Source of the DNA: JAJDZL01 sp965221175
GTDB lineage: Bacteria; Pseudomonadota; Gammaproteobacteria; Arenicellales; JAJDZL01
Length of the DNA: 64,000 bases
NCBI GenBank assembly: GCA_965221175.1
Contig: OZ244867.1
Span: 1-64,000, forward strand
Direction of reading: 5' to 3'
Both the position numbers and the translations under genes were made by a program. Positions within the stretch are counted from its first letter, which is position 1. Each line of letters opens with the position of its first letter. Below the pieces are notes generated by a model. That model worked only from the letters and a program-made list of their open reading frames with translations, made no database searches and had not been told where the DNA came from. Below are positions 1 to 8,975 of this stretch, piece after piece.

Positions 1-396
1 CGTATGCAGATAAGTCGCATCCGCCACCCACAACTGATCCAGCTCGGATACGTTAAATTCACGATTCACTCGGTCTACTATACCGTGCGCGCGACCCGAG
101 CAACGGGTGGTACGCACAAATTTTCGAGCTACACACGCCGATAATCCCGCTTTTTGCATCAATCGAGCGACTCGATTTACACTCACTTCGACCCCACTCT
201 TACACAACTGCGCAGCAATGCGGGGGGCACCATAAGTCCCACCACTTTCGACCAATACACCACGAATCGCCACCAATAACTTTTCATTGGCTTGCGTACG
301 CGGACTCCGCTTACGGTTTCGCCACGCATAATAACCTGATTCTGAAATCTCTAATACCCGACACATCAAACGGATCGTAAAGTTCTTCCTCTCCAT
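1..396 (-). CDS. IS3-family transposase OrfB (partial)
   Basis: The DDE integrase part of the IS3 transposase; only its first ~132 residues lie in the window. The protein from the ATG at 396 begins MERKNFTIRLMCRVLEISES and continues with a YYAW motif, the usual start of OrfB. Further on is an HTH_21-like stretch (GGTYGAPRIAAQL), and at the window edge DQLWVADATYL, the region of the first catalytic Asp of the rve domain. The same frame is open upstream through NRAYELIE to the A7 run at 465-471. OrfB is therefore most likely made as an OrfAB fusion by -1 frameshifting. Confidence 0.85.
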   Translation of the reverse strand, partial: MERKNFTIRLMCRVLEISESGYYAWRNRKRSPRTQANEKLLVAIRGVLVESGGTYGAPRIAAQLCKSGVEVSVNRVARLMQKAGLSACVARKFVRTTRCSGRAHGIVDRVNREFNVSELDQLWVADATYLHT

Positions 397-401
397 TTCG
401 A

Positions 402-707
402 TTAATTCGTACGCCCGGTTCCACCACGCTGGATCCCGCTGTCGGCGGCAAACCAGGCTGCCGCTTTTTTTAAGAACGCATTCTCCTGCTCTAACTCCTG
501 ATTGCGACGCTGTAAGCGACGCAACTGCGCCACTTCACTCTCACCTGACTCCGATTCACTCGCCTTCGCCTTGGCTTGACGTTTCCAATTTTGAATCGTC
601 GTCGCCGACGGCTCGTATCTGCGGGCTAACTCTCGCACCGATACCCCAGCTTCATGCTCCGATAATATATGTTCCTTAATTTCCTCGGAATAGTTCCCTT
701 GACTCAT
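402..707 (-). CDS. IS3-family transposase OrfA
   Basis: A 101-residue DNA-binding subunit. It has an N-terminal helix-turn-helix (residues ~8-45, with VRELARRYEPSATTIQNWKR) and then a leucine-zipper-like coiled coil (residues ~57-82, LRRLQRRNQELEQENAFLKK), both typical of IS3 OrfA. The protein continues after the AAAAAAA run in frame 0 for about 20 unrelated residues and stops at 402, as expected for an orfA read without frameshifting. It would bind the element's terminal repeats together with OrfAB. No sign of decay. Confidence 0.9.
   Translation of the reverse strand: MSQGNYSEEIKEHILSEHEAGVSVRELARRYEPSATTIQNWKRQAKAKASESESGESEVAQLRRLQRRNQELEQENAFLKKAAAWFAADSGIQRGGTGRTN
465..471 (-). promoter_or_regulatory. 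Programmed -1 frameshift slippery run (A7) in the IS3 element
   Basis: Seven consecutive A residues on the minus strand occur exactly where OrfA homology (..AFLKK) ends. Slipping back one base gives a frame that runs openly through RDPAWWNRAYELIE into OrfB. This is the established mechanism by which IS3-family elements make the OrfAB transposase. The position and frame are seen; use as a frameshift site is inferred from the family. Confidence 0.7.
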
Positions 708-777
708 CTTCGATTTTCCTCCAAATCTTTGGATTATTCTATTAGTAATGTGTCTCTACATTATCGGGGTAGTACCA

Positions 778-1001
778 GGGAAGTGCATAAAACTGTAATC
801 GAGTGCAAACTGTTACACAGCAGTATTGATCGGACGATAGCTGATGGACTGGAACAAACTCGTTCCTACATGGATCGATGTGACTCCGATGCCGGGCATC
901 TTGTCATCTTCGATCGCGACGAGAACAGGAGCTGGGATGAGAAGATATTTCGGCGCGAAGATATAGCTGGCGAAAGTAGCGTTACGATTTGGGGAATGTG
1001 A
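778..1001 (+). pseudogene. C-terminal remnant of a PD-(D/E)XK-type nuclease/ATPase-associated protein
   Basis: About 74 residues resume right after the IS3 end: VIECKLL, then GLEQTRSYMDRC, then GHLVIFDRDENRSWDEKIF. The pattern hhEhK, then an egleQ..Ymdrc helix, then LVIFDR is the C-terminal PD-(D/E)XK-like domain found behind many AAA-type ATPases; IECK supplies the ExK motif. The N-terminal part is absent and lies beyond the IS3, if it exists. I read it as a gene disrupted by the IS. The family is recognised by motif only; the partner domain is unknown. Confidence 0.55.
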
Positions 1002-1009
1002 GCGGACAT

Positions 1010-1455
1010 TTATCGTAATTTTGCACATACTGCTCCTGTTAGGAGGTTGGCGTTCGTTAAATTTGAATAGACTTTGACTCTAGGTTTGTTTATAACCTTG
1101 CTGTTCTTGAAGTCTTGGATAAGTTTGATATCCCCAGTGTACAAAAGGCGTGTGCCGGTATGCCTCGCTAGCGCTAGCACATGTGGGTCGCTGGAATTCA
1201 GCAAATTGGAATTTTTCAAGAACTCTTCATCACTGGCAAACTTTTCACAAGGGATGAGCTGAGCTCTCCCCGACCGCAAGTATTCAACTAGCTTTTGTGT
1301 ATATTTTTTCGATTCGCCGACTTCATCTGTGAACCCACCACCCGTTGAAAAGACGAGTTTCCCTCCATTCTGCAACCACTCCCGTTTCGGTGCGGAATCG
1401 TGGTGTTTTGGATTGATAAAATCCCCATTCTGCTTGCGTCCACGATAATGCACAT
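1010..1455 (-). pseudogene. PIN-like nuclease (putative toxin/effector), frameshifted near its start
   Basis: From the ATG at 1455 the frame reads MCIIVDASRMG and then goes out of frame. The frame one base away continues GDFINPKHHDSAPKREWL to a stop at 1010. The switch falls in a G4 run at 1423-1426; a fifth G would give one uninterrupted protein of about 148 residues. PIN-like features are IIVDAS with the first Asp, DPHVLALAR, and LLYTGDIKLIQDF with the later acidic residues. The ATG lies 10 bases after the stop of the AAA ATPase gene (1466), so the two were one operon. The indel could be true decay, phase variation or a sequencing error. Confidence 0.6.
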
Positions 1456-1465
1456 CAGAAGCTGT

Positions 1466-2868
1466 TCAATCATTGAACCCGAGAAGTGTGTCGGTTTCCA
1501 TCTCAAAGAAACTCCGATATCCATCTGGTACATCCATGAGATTGCCATTTTCATCCAGTGACATATTGTGAATCGTTACGCCATTGGCGTTCGGTTCGAA
1601 GTAGAGTACGGACACACTATCAGCCTCTAAAAGCCCCTTTCTAACCGCAATGCGAAAACGGTCGATTAAGTAATCACTATGAGTTTCGATTAGAAATCGA
1701 TTGCTGCTTTTTGTATAAGATTCAACGAAAAGACTCGCGAGTTCGGCTTGGGTGCGGGGGTGCAAGTGGACCTCCGGTTGTTGCAATAGGAATGTACATG
1801 TTCTCCCGCTAGGCTGACTGAATTCATTCTCAGTGGTTAGTATGTCGACTAGAATTGGCAGGCTTTGGCTGACGCCGTACCCCACGTCCATAATGTTCAT
1901 AGGCAGTCCAGACTGAACATTAACCTTCAACTGAAACGGATCGCTTATTTGTCTACCGTGGTACTTAACGTCAATGTCGGAGAATAGTCCAGACTCACTA
2001 CCGAATTTCACCAATCTGTTGTGGAGCGATTCCCAATTGTACTGGTCTGTGCGGGCTAGCCGCATCATTAGCATTGGAATATGTTCACCTTCCGGAGACC
2101 GGGTTTCGCGGATTGGATCTAGGTTCGCTTCGGTTTTGAGCGAAGTGGCGCAACGGGAATCAAATTACCCAAGTTAGGGAACCAATCTCCAAAGCGGTTG
2201 CGGTGTTCACTGTCTCTAGTTGGACTGTCATATTCATCGAACAAATTGTCAAGATAGTCGCTAAATGGACGTAAGTCTGTAAATATTTCGACCGTCGCAA
2301 GAGATTTTTCCTTAACACCAACTGAGATCAGGAATTCCAGCAAAAAAATTGAGTCAGAGAAAGGGAGGTTTACCTGTTCTTGGAATCCCGGAATTGCCAG
2401 AATTGTAGTATCTGCGTCACTTCGTCTCATTTCGAGGAACGAGTGTTCATCGAATTGAAAATGGAGGGAAGATAGGACAGGTTGTGAGCCTTGCTCTGAA
2501 AAGGTTGACGTTAGACGGAAGGGAGGCACCCCAATTTGCTCTTTGGATGATACTGCCAGACCGATCTTAAATTTGTCGACAAGTTCGTTTGACTTGTGGT
2601 TTGAACTAGCAATATTTCGGAAAGATCCCATGGAGAAGGGTTCTTCGTTAAAATCAAGTTGTTGATCAAGATTCCGACGCTCAGCAAATAGCCGATGCAA
2701 TACACTGTAGCAACTCAGAAATGTAGTTTTGCCAGTACTGTTTTCACCCACTAGCAATGTGATAGGTTTACAGCGACCGTGCTGTTCACCTTGAAAACAG
2801 CGTACGTCGTGCAGGATCAATTCGTACGAGTCGTAGTTCATAGCGAGATTCCCATTAAATTCCTTCAA
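1466..2868 (-). pseudogene. AAA ATPase (DUF3696/OLD-like), split by one single-base frameshift
   Basis: Two minus-strand reading frames join into one SMC/ABC-type ATPase of about 467 residues. The first (2868-2119) has the P-loop GENSTGKTTF and ends ..APLRSKPKRT followed by TAG. The second, in another frame, continues DPIRETRSPEG, then the DVGYGVSQSLP signature, QQPEVHLHP (Walker B region) and RFLIETHSDYLIDR. At about 2118 the sequence ACC-TA-GAT needs one extra base to read Thr-Tyr-Asp, the usual KRTYDP motif. Such ATPases commonly pair with a nuclease in defence modules; here the partner is the PIN-like gene downstream. As given, the product is truncated before the signature motif. Confidence 0.75.
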
Positions 2869-3180
2869 ACTCGCAGTTGTTTGTCTAGTTAAAGCAGCAA
2901 TTCATGTGAAATTATAGTCATAGGATTCATCATCGCTTATTGGGTTGTCTCATTACAAGATGTACTTGCACGTCATGAATTTGCGATGTAACATGTGGTT
3001 TCATGCGGTGGTCACCGCAGGCCAACTGAAAGTATCAATTTCATGTTGGGTTGGTAGCAACCTTGGCTGAATCAGGCGAAAGCAGCCTCAAATCTCCCTA
3101 TGCTACGCGTTCCCGCGCGACCCAAGCTCTAGCTTATCGACTCCATTCGACTCCGACTTTGGTAATTTTAGAAATTTCAA
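2869..3180. other. Intergenic stretch without a recognisable gene
   Basis: About 310 bases lie between the start of the AAA ATPase gene and the stop of the aminotransferase gene, both on the minus strand. It should hold the promoter of the ATPase-PIN pair. I see no coding signal, no clear -35/-10 pair and no terminator hairpin. Confidence 0.5.
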
Positions 3181-4593
3181 TCAACTCAAGAAGCTCTGTC
3201 TATGCGACTGCAAATAAGATTCACGGCTTGAGCGAATGTTTACCAAGGACGGGTGGATACTAAATTCGATTTGACCAAGACTTTCGTTGATTGAAGCGGT
3301 TAATAATTCAACGATTTGATTGATATTCGCCTCATCCGCAATGTAGGGCGGTGCGAGTAGTACGTGATCGCCATGAATTCCATCTATTGTTCCGCCAGCC
3401 GGATAGCAGAGCAGCCCGTTCTGTTGGCATACGCGTTTCAAGGTGGCATGAAAGGAATAGTTCGGGTTCAGCGCTTTCTTACTGACTCTGTCTTCTACAA
3501 ACTCGATTCCGACAAGCAATCCGCGACCTCGGATGTCACCGACATTCGGATGGGAACCTAAGTGCTCTTGCAACTGGCTGATCAGATAGTCTCCCTGTTT
3601 ACGTACATTTTCGAGCAAACCATCCTCTACAATTGTGTTCAGCACAGCCAACGCTGCCGCGCAGGCAATTGTATGCCCCATGTAGGTAAATCCGTGCATA
3701 AGGGCTCCTGACCCTTCGCTTACGACAGAATAAATTGAATCCGAGCAGAGAGTGGCTGCAATGGGTTGATAACCGGCGCCAAGACCCTTGGCGAGCGTCA
3801 CAATATCAGGAACGACTTCATCCTGTGTGCAACTGAGGAATGTCCCGGTTCGCCCGCAGCCACACATTACTTCATCCAGAATGAGAAGGATGTCATAATC
3901 ATCGCATATTTTACGAATATGCTGTAGATAGCCATCTACTGGAGGCTGGACCCCTGAGGTGGCGCCTCCGACTGTTTCTGCGACAAAGCCGATTACAGAA
4001 TCCGGCCCTAGTTCAACTATTTTTTGTTCCAGTTCGGCAGCAATTCTGAATCCGTACTCCCGCTTTGATTCCTCTTCTCGTTGCTCTCGATAAGGGTAAC
4101 ACGGTGCAATCGCGTTGGAGCCCATCAGTAGAGGGCGATATGGCTCTTTTCTGGGTTCGTTGTTGCCAACGGAGAGTGCTCCAAGAGTATTGCCATGAAA
4201 GCTTTGACGGCGCGAAATAAAATGCTTTCGGCTTAGCTCGCCGCGTTCGACATAATATTGTCTAGCCAATTTCAATGCAGTCTCCATGGCTTCCGAGCCG
4301 CCGGAAACAAGAATGGCATGGTTAATGTCGCCAGGCGTCAAAGATGCCAATTTATCGGCTAGCTCTTCAGCTGCGTCTGTGGTAAAAAAGCCTGTATGCA
4401 CATATGCAAGTTTAGCTGCTTGCGCTTGAATCGCTTTAGTAGGAGCGGGGTGGTTATGACCAAGACACGATACTGCCGCTCCACCGCAAGCATCCAAGTA
4501 TTTTTTACCTATGTTGTCATAGAGATAAACCCCTTCGCCGTGTGTCGCGACTGGGAGCGTTGCGCAGGGATTTCTATGGAAAACGTGAGTCAT
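3181..4593 (-). CDS. Class III (omega-type) PLP aminotransferase
   Basis: A 470-residue fold-type I transaminase that moves an amino group between an amine or amino acid and a 2-oxo acid, using PLP. Visible motifs are the N-terminal GKKYLDACGGAAVSCLGHNHP, the phosphate-binding VSGGSEAMETALKLARQYY (~98-116), LILDEVMCGCGRTGTF with the Asp that contacts PLP, TLAKGLGAGYQP with the Schiff-base Lys, and MHGFTYMGHTIACAAALAVL. Length is normal for the class. It faces away from the cyclodeaminase/aconitase X block across an 833-base gap and so has its own promoter. Its substrate is not evident; involvement in the neighbouring amino-acid catabolism is only inferred. Confidence 0.9.
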   Translation of the reverse strand: MTHVFHRNPCATLPVATHGEGVYLYDNIGKKYLDACGGAAVSCLGHNHPAPTKAIQAQAAKLAYVHTGFFTTDAAEELADKLASLTPGDINHAILVSGGSEAMETALKLARQYYVERGELSRKHFISRRQSFHGNTLGALSVGNNEPRKEPYRPLLMGSNAIAPCYPYREQREEESKREYGFRIAAELEQKIVELGPDSVIGFVAETVGGATSGVQPPVDGYLQHIRKICDDYDILLILDEVMCGCGRTGTFLSCTQDEVVPDIVTLAKGLGAGYQPIAATLCSDSIYSVVSEGSGALMHGFTYMGHTIACAAALAVLNTIVEDGLLENVRKQGDYLISQLQEHLGSHPNVGDIRGRGLLVGIEFVEDRVSKKALNPNYSFHATLKRVCQQNGLLCYPAGGTIDGIHGDHVLLAPPYIADEANINQIVELLTASINESLGQIEFSIHPSLVNIRSSRESYLQSHRQSFLS

Positions 4594-5426
4594 ATTGAGT
4601 AGCTGCTCCTTTGTGTAATTTTGCTTGAAGATTTAGCGTTCGGCTTTGAAATTTTGCATTCAAGCGTCGGGTTTTTGTTATACGGGTGAGCGGAGGAATC
4701 GATTTCTACGCGATTAAAGAGAGTCAGAAAGGAAATCGCGTAGCGGATTGTAAAAAGTGGTTTGTGCAGTCGGGTATTTGCAGATTTTGTACATCAAATG
4801 TACACCTTTATTTAAACTAAAAAATGGGGTTTGACAGTTTCGACATCCGCGAATTGTTGAAATAATCTTTCTTTGCCGCTTGACTCGTGTACGCAATTCG
4901 CCAAGTATAAACAGAATCGCACAAGAAAATGTACAATTTCGCTGAGAATTGGCGTTGTAATGGCATAAAAATCAGAGAGTTACTGGATTTTCGAACAGAA
5001 CTGGACTAAATCGATTTAATTTCGTGAATTGATACAGAAAATTCACTGTTGACAATTTGTGAAACTCTTTTCGGATGCTTGTTTATCCATAAGACTGAAT
5101 GCTAGTCATGTACTGAACAGAACAAAGTGCAAATGTGAATTGAGTCGTCAGTTCGGATTGAAAATTTCGTATTATTAGCCAGTCAATTTGATTGCTTGTA
5201 ACTGAAATTCAAGAATAGAATTTTCAATATTTGAGTGTTCGCTATGATTTTGGATTTACGGACCTAGCGAAAGCTTTGAATACCGTATCGTGAGCCCAGT
5301 ATTTCTGGAATACTCGCCCGAATTTGAGATTGCGTTTATACTCGTTTGACGAAAATTGCTTTGATGAAAAGCAAAGTGAAAATAATTGATTGAATTGGAA
5401 ACAAGATTTACAAGACGTAGCTGGGT
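4594..5426. other. Long divergent promoter region
   Basis: These 833 AT-rich bases separate two divergently transcribed metabolic genes. TTGACA at about 5050 could be a -35 element, but I see no convincing -10 box at the right distance. There is no ORF with protein-like composition, no riboswitch I recognise and no tRNA. The length leaves room for regulation of both genes. Confidence 0.4.
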
Positions 5427-6443
5427 ATGAGCGAAATTGAACTACTGTTTTTGTCGAAAGATGATGTTGAATCTCTGGATTTAAGTTTGTCCGAGGTTAT
5501 GGATGCAATCGAAACTGGACTCGTTGCACATGGCCAAAAGAAAGTAATCATGCCCTCCAAGAGCCATCTGGTTCTTGATTTTCCGAACAAGCTGTTTAAC
5601 ATACTCAAGGGGTACGTAGAGCCCGTTAGTGCTGCTGGCGTCAAAATCATCGGAGATTTCCACGACAATTATCAGCACAATCTTCCATCAGAGTTTGCCC
5701 TACTTAATCTGTATGATCCTGAAACGGGCGTGCCAATAGCCATAGTTGACGCAACATTAAACACCTGGATGCGAACTGGTGCGGTGACTGCGCTTGGCGC
5801 TAAATATCTGGCGAGTGATTCTTCCCGTGTGCTCGGTCACATCGGTGCTCGTGGGACTTCATGGTATAACGTACGAATGTTGGATCTACTGTTTGATTTT
5901 GAAGAAATTCGCGTTACCAGCCGCAGAGCGGAGTCTCAGGAACGGTTTGCCGAAGTCCTGTCCGCTGAACTGGGCAAAGAAATTCGCGTCATGGACAATA
6001 CCAAAGACACGGTTAGAGATGCAGACATCATCATCGACGCTTCCCGATTACTGGAACATGAAATTCTCGTAGCTGATAAAGATGTGAAGCCTGGAGCCCA
6101 TTTGCAAGCATACGGAGCGGTAATGTCCGTAGAACGAACATTGCCATTTTCAGTCGACAAGTTCGTAGTGGACGATTGGAATCAATGCAAGATATCCCCA
6201 TATGGGCAGTTTGCTGATCTTGTGCAAAAAGGCGAACTACGCGATGAACATGTGTATTGCGATATTGGAGAAATCGTCGCGGGGTTGAAGCCTGGCAGAG
6301 AGTCGGAAAACGAAAGAAGCTTGTTCTGGCACAAGGGGTTTGCAGTCAGCGACATCATGCTCGGAATGCTAGCTGTAGAAAAAGCGAGAGAGCGGAATAT
6401 AGGTACGAAGCTTATGTACTATTCTCGTCCAAAGGATATGTAG
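5427..6443 (+). CDS. Ornithine cyclodeaminase / mu-crystallin family enzyme, possibly delta1-pyrroline-2-carboxylate reductase
   Basis: A 338-residue member of the NAD(P)-dependent family that includes ornithine cyclodeaminase, alanine dehydrogenase and cyclic ketimine reductases. Seen are LPSEFALLNLYDPETGVPIA, then NTWMRTGAVTALGAKYLA with the conserved substrate-site RTGA, a Rossmann segment (GHIGARGTSWYNVRML), and DADIIIDAS. The glycine motif departs from the usual GxGxxA. The next metabolic genes encode aconitase X; in hydroxyproline-degrading bacteria an AcnX dehydratase and a reductase of this family act in sequence (cis-3-hydroxy-L-proline to pyrroline-2-carboxylate to L-proline). That role is inferred from context; a generic cyclodeaminase cannot be excluded. 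Confidence 0.85.
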   Translation: MSEIELLFLSKDDVESLDLSLSEVMDAIETGLVAHGQKKVIMPSKSHLVLDFPNKLFNILKGYVEPVSAAGVKIIGDFHDNYQHNLPSEFALLNLYDPETGVPIAIVDATLNTWMRTGAVTALGAKYLASDSSRVLGHIGARGTSWYNVRMLDLLFDFEEIRVTSRRAESQERFAEVLSAELGKEIRVMDNTKDTVRDADIIIDASRLLEHEILVADKDVKPGAHLQAYGAVMSVERTLPFSVDKFVVDDWNQCKISPYGQFADLVQKGELRDEHVYCDIGEIVAGLKPGRESENERSLFWHKGFAVSDIMLGMLAVEKARERNIGTKLMYYSRPKDM

Positions 6444-6467
6444 TTCAGGATTTGATGAACTAGCCTC

Positions 6468-7046
6468 ATGTCTGCCGACCATGTAGTTCGCAAAAAATCC
6501 AATTTGGTGTGGATCGACCTTGAGATGACAGGTCTTTCACCCCAGAATGATCGCATTATTGAAATCGCATCTATCGTGACTGACATTCATCTGAGTATCG
6601 TAGCGGAGGGACCGGAGCTGGTTATCCACCAAAGCGATGAACGACTGGACGGGATGGATGCCTGGAACAAAAAAACGCATAGTGAAAGCGGTTTGATTGA
6701 TCAGGTGCGAGCATCGGAAATTGATGAAGAGGAAGCTGAACGACGAACTCTTGCATTCCTCCGTCGCTATGCCACGAAAAAACGCTCGCCTTTGTGTGGC
6801 AATGCAATCTGTCAGGATCGAAGATTTCTGGACCGTTACATGCCCCAGATTTCGGCTTATTTGCACTATAGGCATCTTGATGTCAGTACGATTAAGGAAC
6901 TTGCTAGGAGGTGGCGGCCGGATTTAGTTTCCAACCAGAATAAGAACAGCAGACACCGTGCAATGGATGACATACGAGAGTCAATTGAAGAACTGCGAGT
7001 GTATCGAGACAGTTTCTTTCTGACGAATCCAATTGAATTCGAATAG
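6468..7046 (+). CDS. orn: Oligoribonuclease
   Basis: A 192-residue DEDDh 3'-5' exoribonuclease that degrades short oligoribonucleotides, including pGpG, in the cytoplasm. The exonuclease motifs are all present: WIDLEMTGL (Asp, Glu), CGNAICQDRRFLDRYMP (Asp), and HRAMDDIRESIEELRVYR (His, Asp). RHLDVSTIKELARRW is the typical Orn core. It is about ten residues longer than usual, with extra residues at both ends. Its place between a cyclodeaminase-family gene (25 bases upstream) and aconitase X (27 bases downstream) is odd for a housekeeping RNase and suggests co-transcription with a catabolic operon. Confidence 0.92.
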   Translation: MSADHVVRKKSNLVWIDLEMTGLSPQNDRIIEIASIVTDIHLSIVAEGPELVIHQSDERLDGMDAWNKKTHSESGLIDQVRASEIDEEEAERRTLAFLRRYATKKRSPLCGNAICQDRRFLDRYMPQISAYLHYRHLDVSTIKELARRWRPDLVSNQNKNSRHRAMDDIRESIEELRVYRDSFFLTNPIEFE

Positions 7047-7073
7047 CGCGATTCAAACTTTGGCAATTCCGGT

Positions 7074-8312
7074 GTGAGGTTAAAAGAGTACGAACAAGAA
7101 ATGCTCGAAGGCGAGCATGGCTATCCACGCAAGTGGGCTATGCAGCAGCAGATACAGGTTGCGCATTTCTTTGGCGCGACTGACTTCGTAAAAGTATCTC
7201 AATCGCACATCATGTGTGACACAGAATCACTGGGACTGGCAGGAATCGAACACCTGGAGGCCATCGCGTCACACAGCGAAGAACACAGACGGGTTGCAGT
7301 TCCAGCTGTCACTGATCCTCGGGGAATGGATCTGAGTGTTTACAAGAAATTCAGCCAATCCGAAGTGTTCGCCGAGCGTGAAAGGCGTACTACGAACGCC
7401 CTGCAAGCGATGGGCGTGTTGATGACAGATACGTGCATCAATTATCAAACTATTTCACCTCCAGTATTCGGAGAGCATGTTGCGTTTGGCGATACTGGGT
7501 CGACAATTTACGCGAACAGTGTTTTTGGCGCTCGCAGTAATTTTGAAGGAGGTCCGGCTGGATTAGCGGCAGCGCTTACTGGTCGTGTACCTCGCTATGG
7601 CTATCATCTTGACATTCATCGTGAAGCTACGCATCATTTTCAAGTCGATTTTCGTCCACGTACACTTTCTGACTGGGGTGCGCTCGGTGCGGTAATCGGC
7701 AGAAAAACCGGCTCATATTGGACTACACCTTGGATATCAGGAATTGACGGCAGTCCTACATCTGATGAACTCAAGCATTTTGGAGCAGCACTGGCGAGCT
7801 ATGGCTCGGTTCCATTGTTTCATCTGGAAGGAGTGACACCTGAAGCTCTGGACCAGGCAAGCGCTAGAGACAATGCTAAACATTCGACTGTTCCTATCAG
7901 TCGCACGGATATCAAGGAACTTTACGCACGTAAAGAGCAAACGATAGATATTGACGTGGTAGTTTTTGCGGCGCCTCAGTTATCGATTTTTGAAATTCAG
8001 GATATCGTCACAATTCTTGATGGGAGAGAAGTACACAAGAATACGGAACTACTGATTGCGACTTCTCCTGAAATCAAATCCGCTTGTGACCGATTCGGAT
8101 TCACTTCCAAACTGGAAGGAAGCGGAGCGAATCTGCTAAGTGGCGTTTGCTTTTATCAAATGTATGCAAGAGAGTTGAGTCAGGCAAACAACTGGAAAAC
8201 GCTAGCCAGCAATTCAGCCAAACTGATCAATATCATTGCTGGATACGGCTACGAGCCGTTTTTAGCTACTACTGAACAATGTATTGAAGCATCGATTTCG
8301 GGAAAGCTATGA
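7074..8312 (+). CDS. Aconitase X, catalytic (large) subunit
   Basis: A 412-residue member of the AcnX (DUF521) branch of the aconitase superfamily, hydro-lyases that include cis-3-hydroxy-L-proline dehydratase and archaeal mevalonate-5-phosphate dehydratase. Typical segments are VKVSQSHIMCD, DTCINYQTISPPVFGEHVAF with a conserved Cys, STIYANSVFGARSNFEGGP, AALTGRVPRYGYHL and GVTPEA. The usual acidic-Ser-Ser motif after GEHVAF is varied to GDTGS. It starts at GTG 7074 and ends in an ATGA overlap with the small subunit, so the two are translationally coupled. With the upstream cyclodeaminase-family gene, 3-hydroxyproline dehydration is the best guess. Confidence 0.88.
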   Translation: MRLKEYEQEMLEGEHGYPRKWAMQQQIQVAHFFGATDFVKVSQSHIMCDTESLGLAGIEHLEAIASHSEEHRRVAVPAVTDPRGMDLSVYKKFSQSEVFAERERRTTNALQAMGVLMTDTCINYQTISPPVFGEHVAFGDTGSTIYANSVFGARSNFEGGPAGLAAALTGRVPRYGYHLDIHREATHHFQVDFRPRTLSDWGALGAVIGRKTGSYWTTPWISGIDGSPTSDELKHFGAALASYGSVPLFHLEGVTPEALDQASARDNAKHSTVPISRTDIKELYARKEQTIDIDVVVFAAPQLSIFEIQDIVTILDGREVHKNTELLIATSPEIKSACDRFGFTSKLEGSGANLLSGVCFYQMYARELSQANNWKTLASNSAKLINIIAGYGYEPFLATTEQCIEASISGKL

Positions 8313-8725
8313 CAAATGGCAATCAGATTTTCAGATGCGAGGCTGGCATTGGTCAGCGCGTACGCGGGGTCGCACTCTGTGCAAATGATAATTTCAGTGC
8401 CCGATATGATCTAGATCGGATTCGAGGCGTTTTTTCGCGACCGACACACAAACTATATAGAGAAAGTTATGTCGAGAAGGTTCTCGTGTTGAATACTGCA
8501 AAAGGGGGAGTTGCGAGTTCGTGGATGTTGCTTGACATGGTCAGTCGAGGAATGGCTCCAGTTGCACTTGTTCTGAACTCAGCGAACCCGATCATGGCAC
8601 AGGGAGCTGCTTTTGCCAATTTGACGCTAATGCATCGTTTTGATGTTGATATTACATCCTGTATTAGGAGCGGGGATTGGGTGACTGTTGACCCACAGGA
8701 GGGTGTTTTAATCAGAGAGGCATAA
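8309..8725 (+). CDS. Aconitase X, swivel (small) subunit (DUF126)
   Basis: A 138-residue swivelling domain that pairs with the large subunit to close the active site. The recognisable core is KVLVLNTAKGGVASSWMLLDMV, then RGMAPVALVLNSANPIMAQGAAFANLTLMHRFDVD, then SGDWVTVDPQEGVLI. The GGVASSW version is that of bacterial two-subunit AcnX. The ATG overlaps the large-subunit stop by four bases. No further gene follows in the operon. Confidence 0.85.
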   Translation: MTNGNQIFRCEAGIGQRVRGVALCANDNFSARYDLDRIRGVFSRPTHKLYRESYVEKVLVLNTAKGGVASSWMLLDMVSRGMAPVALVLNSANPIMAQGAAFANLTLMHRFDVDITSCIRSGDWVTVDPQEGVLIREA

Positions 8726-8975
8726 CGATTCGATTGCTGCGCTTACTTTTCAAAAAGAGAAATATTTACTTGTGTACATTGAACCCTATGACTCTTGTTT
8801 TTTCATATAACCCCATGACTTCTTTGGCTTGGCTAGCAACACCACTTCAGCTATTCTTTCTGGAGATGCGTTAATTCGTTCAGATAGGGGTTTTGTTACT
8901 AGTCTGCCTCTTGGGTTTTCGTTCTTTCATTTCTCCACTTCTCTGTTTGATTATCACGTTGCTTGGCGTGTAGAG

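Larger units (their letters stand above)
1..777 (-). mobile_element. IS3-family insertion sequence, cut by the window edge
   Basis: The element carries overlapping orfA and orfB on the minus strand. I place its 5' end at about 777: read on the minus strand it begins TGGTACTACCCCGATAATG, which fits the TG start typical of IS3-family ends. Directly to the right, coding sequence for a PD-(D/E)XK-like C-terminus resumes without its N-terminal part, so the element appears to have landed in that gene. The other end lies outside the window, so a target duplication cannot be checked. Confidence 0.8.

Noticed and set aside
1466..2868. PARIS (AriA/AriB) or Gabija assignment for the left ATPase module
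   Set aside because: The partner has PIN-like motifs rather than a TOPRIM/DUF4435 or UvrD-like helicase, so neither named system fits.
5427..6443. Assignment as ectoine-utilisation EutC
   Set aside because: The cyclodeaminase family is shared, but no other ectoine genes are present, while aconitase X is directly downstream. Hydroxyproline catabolism fits better.
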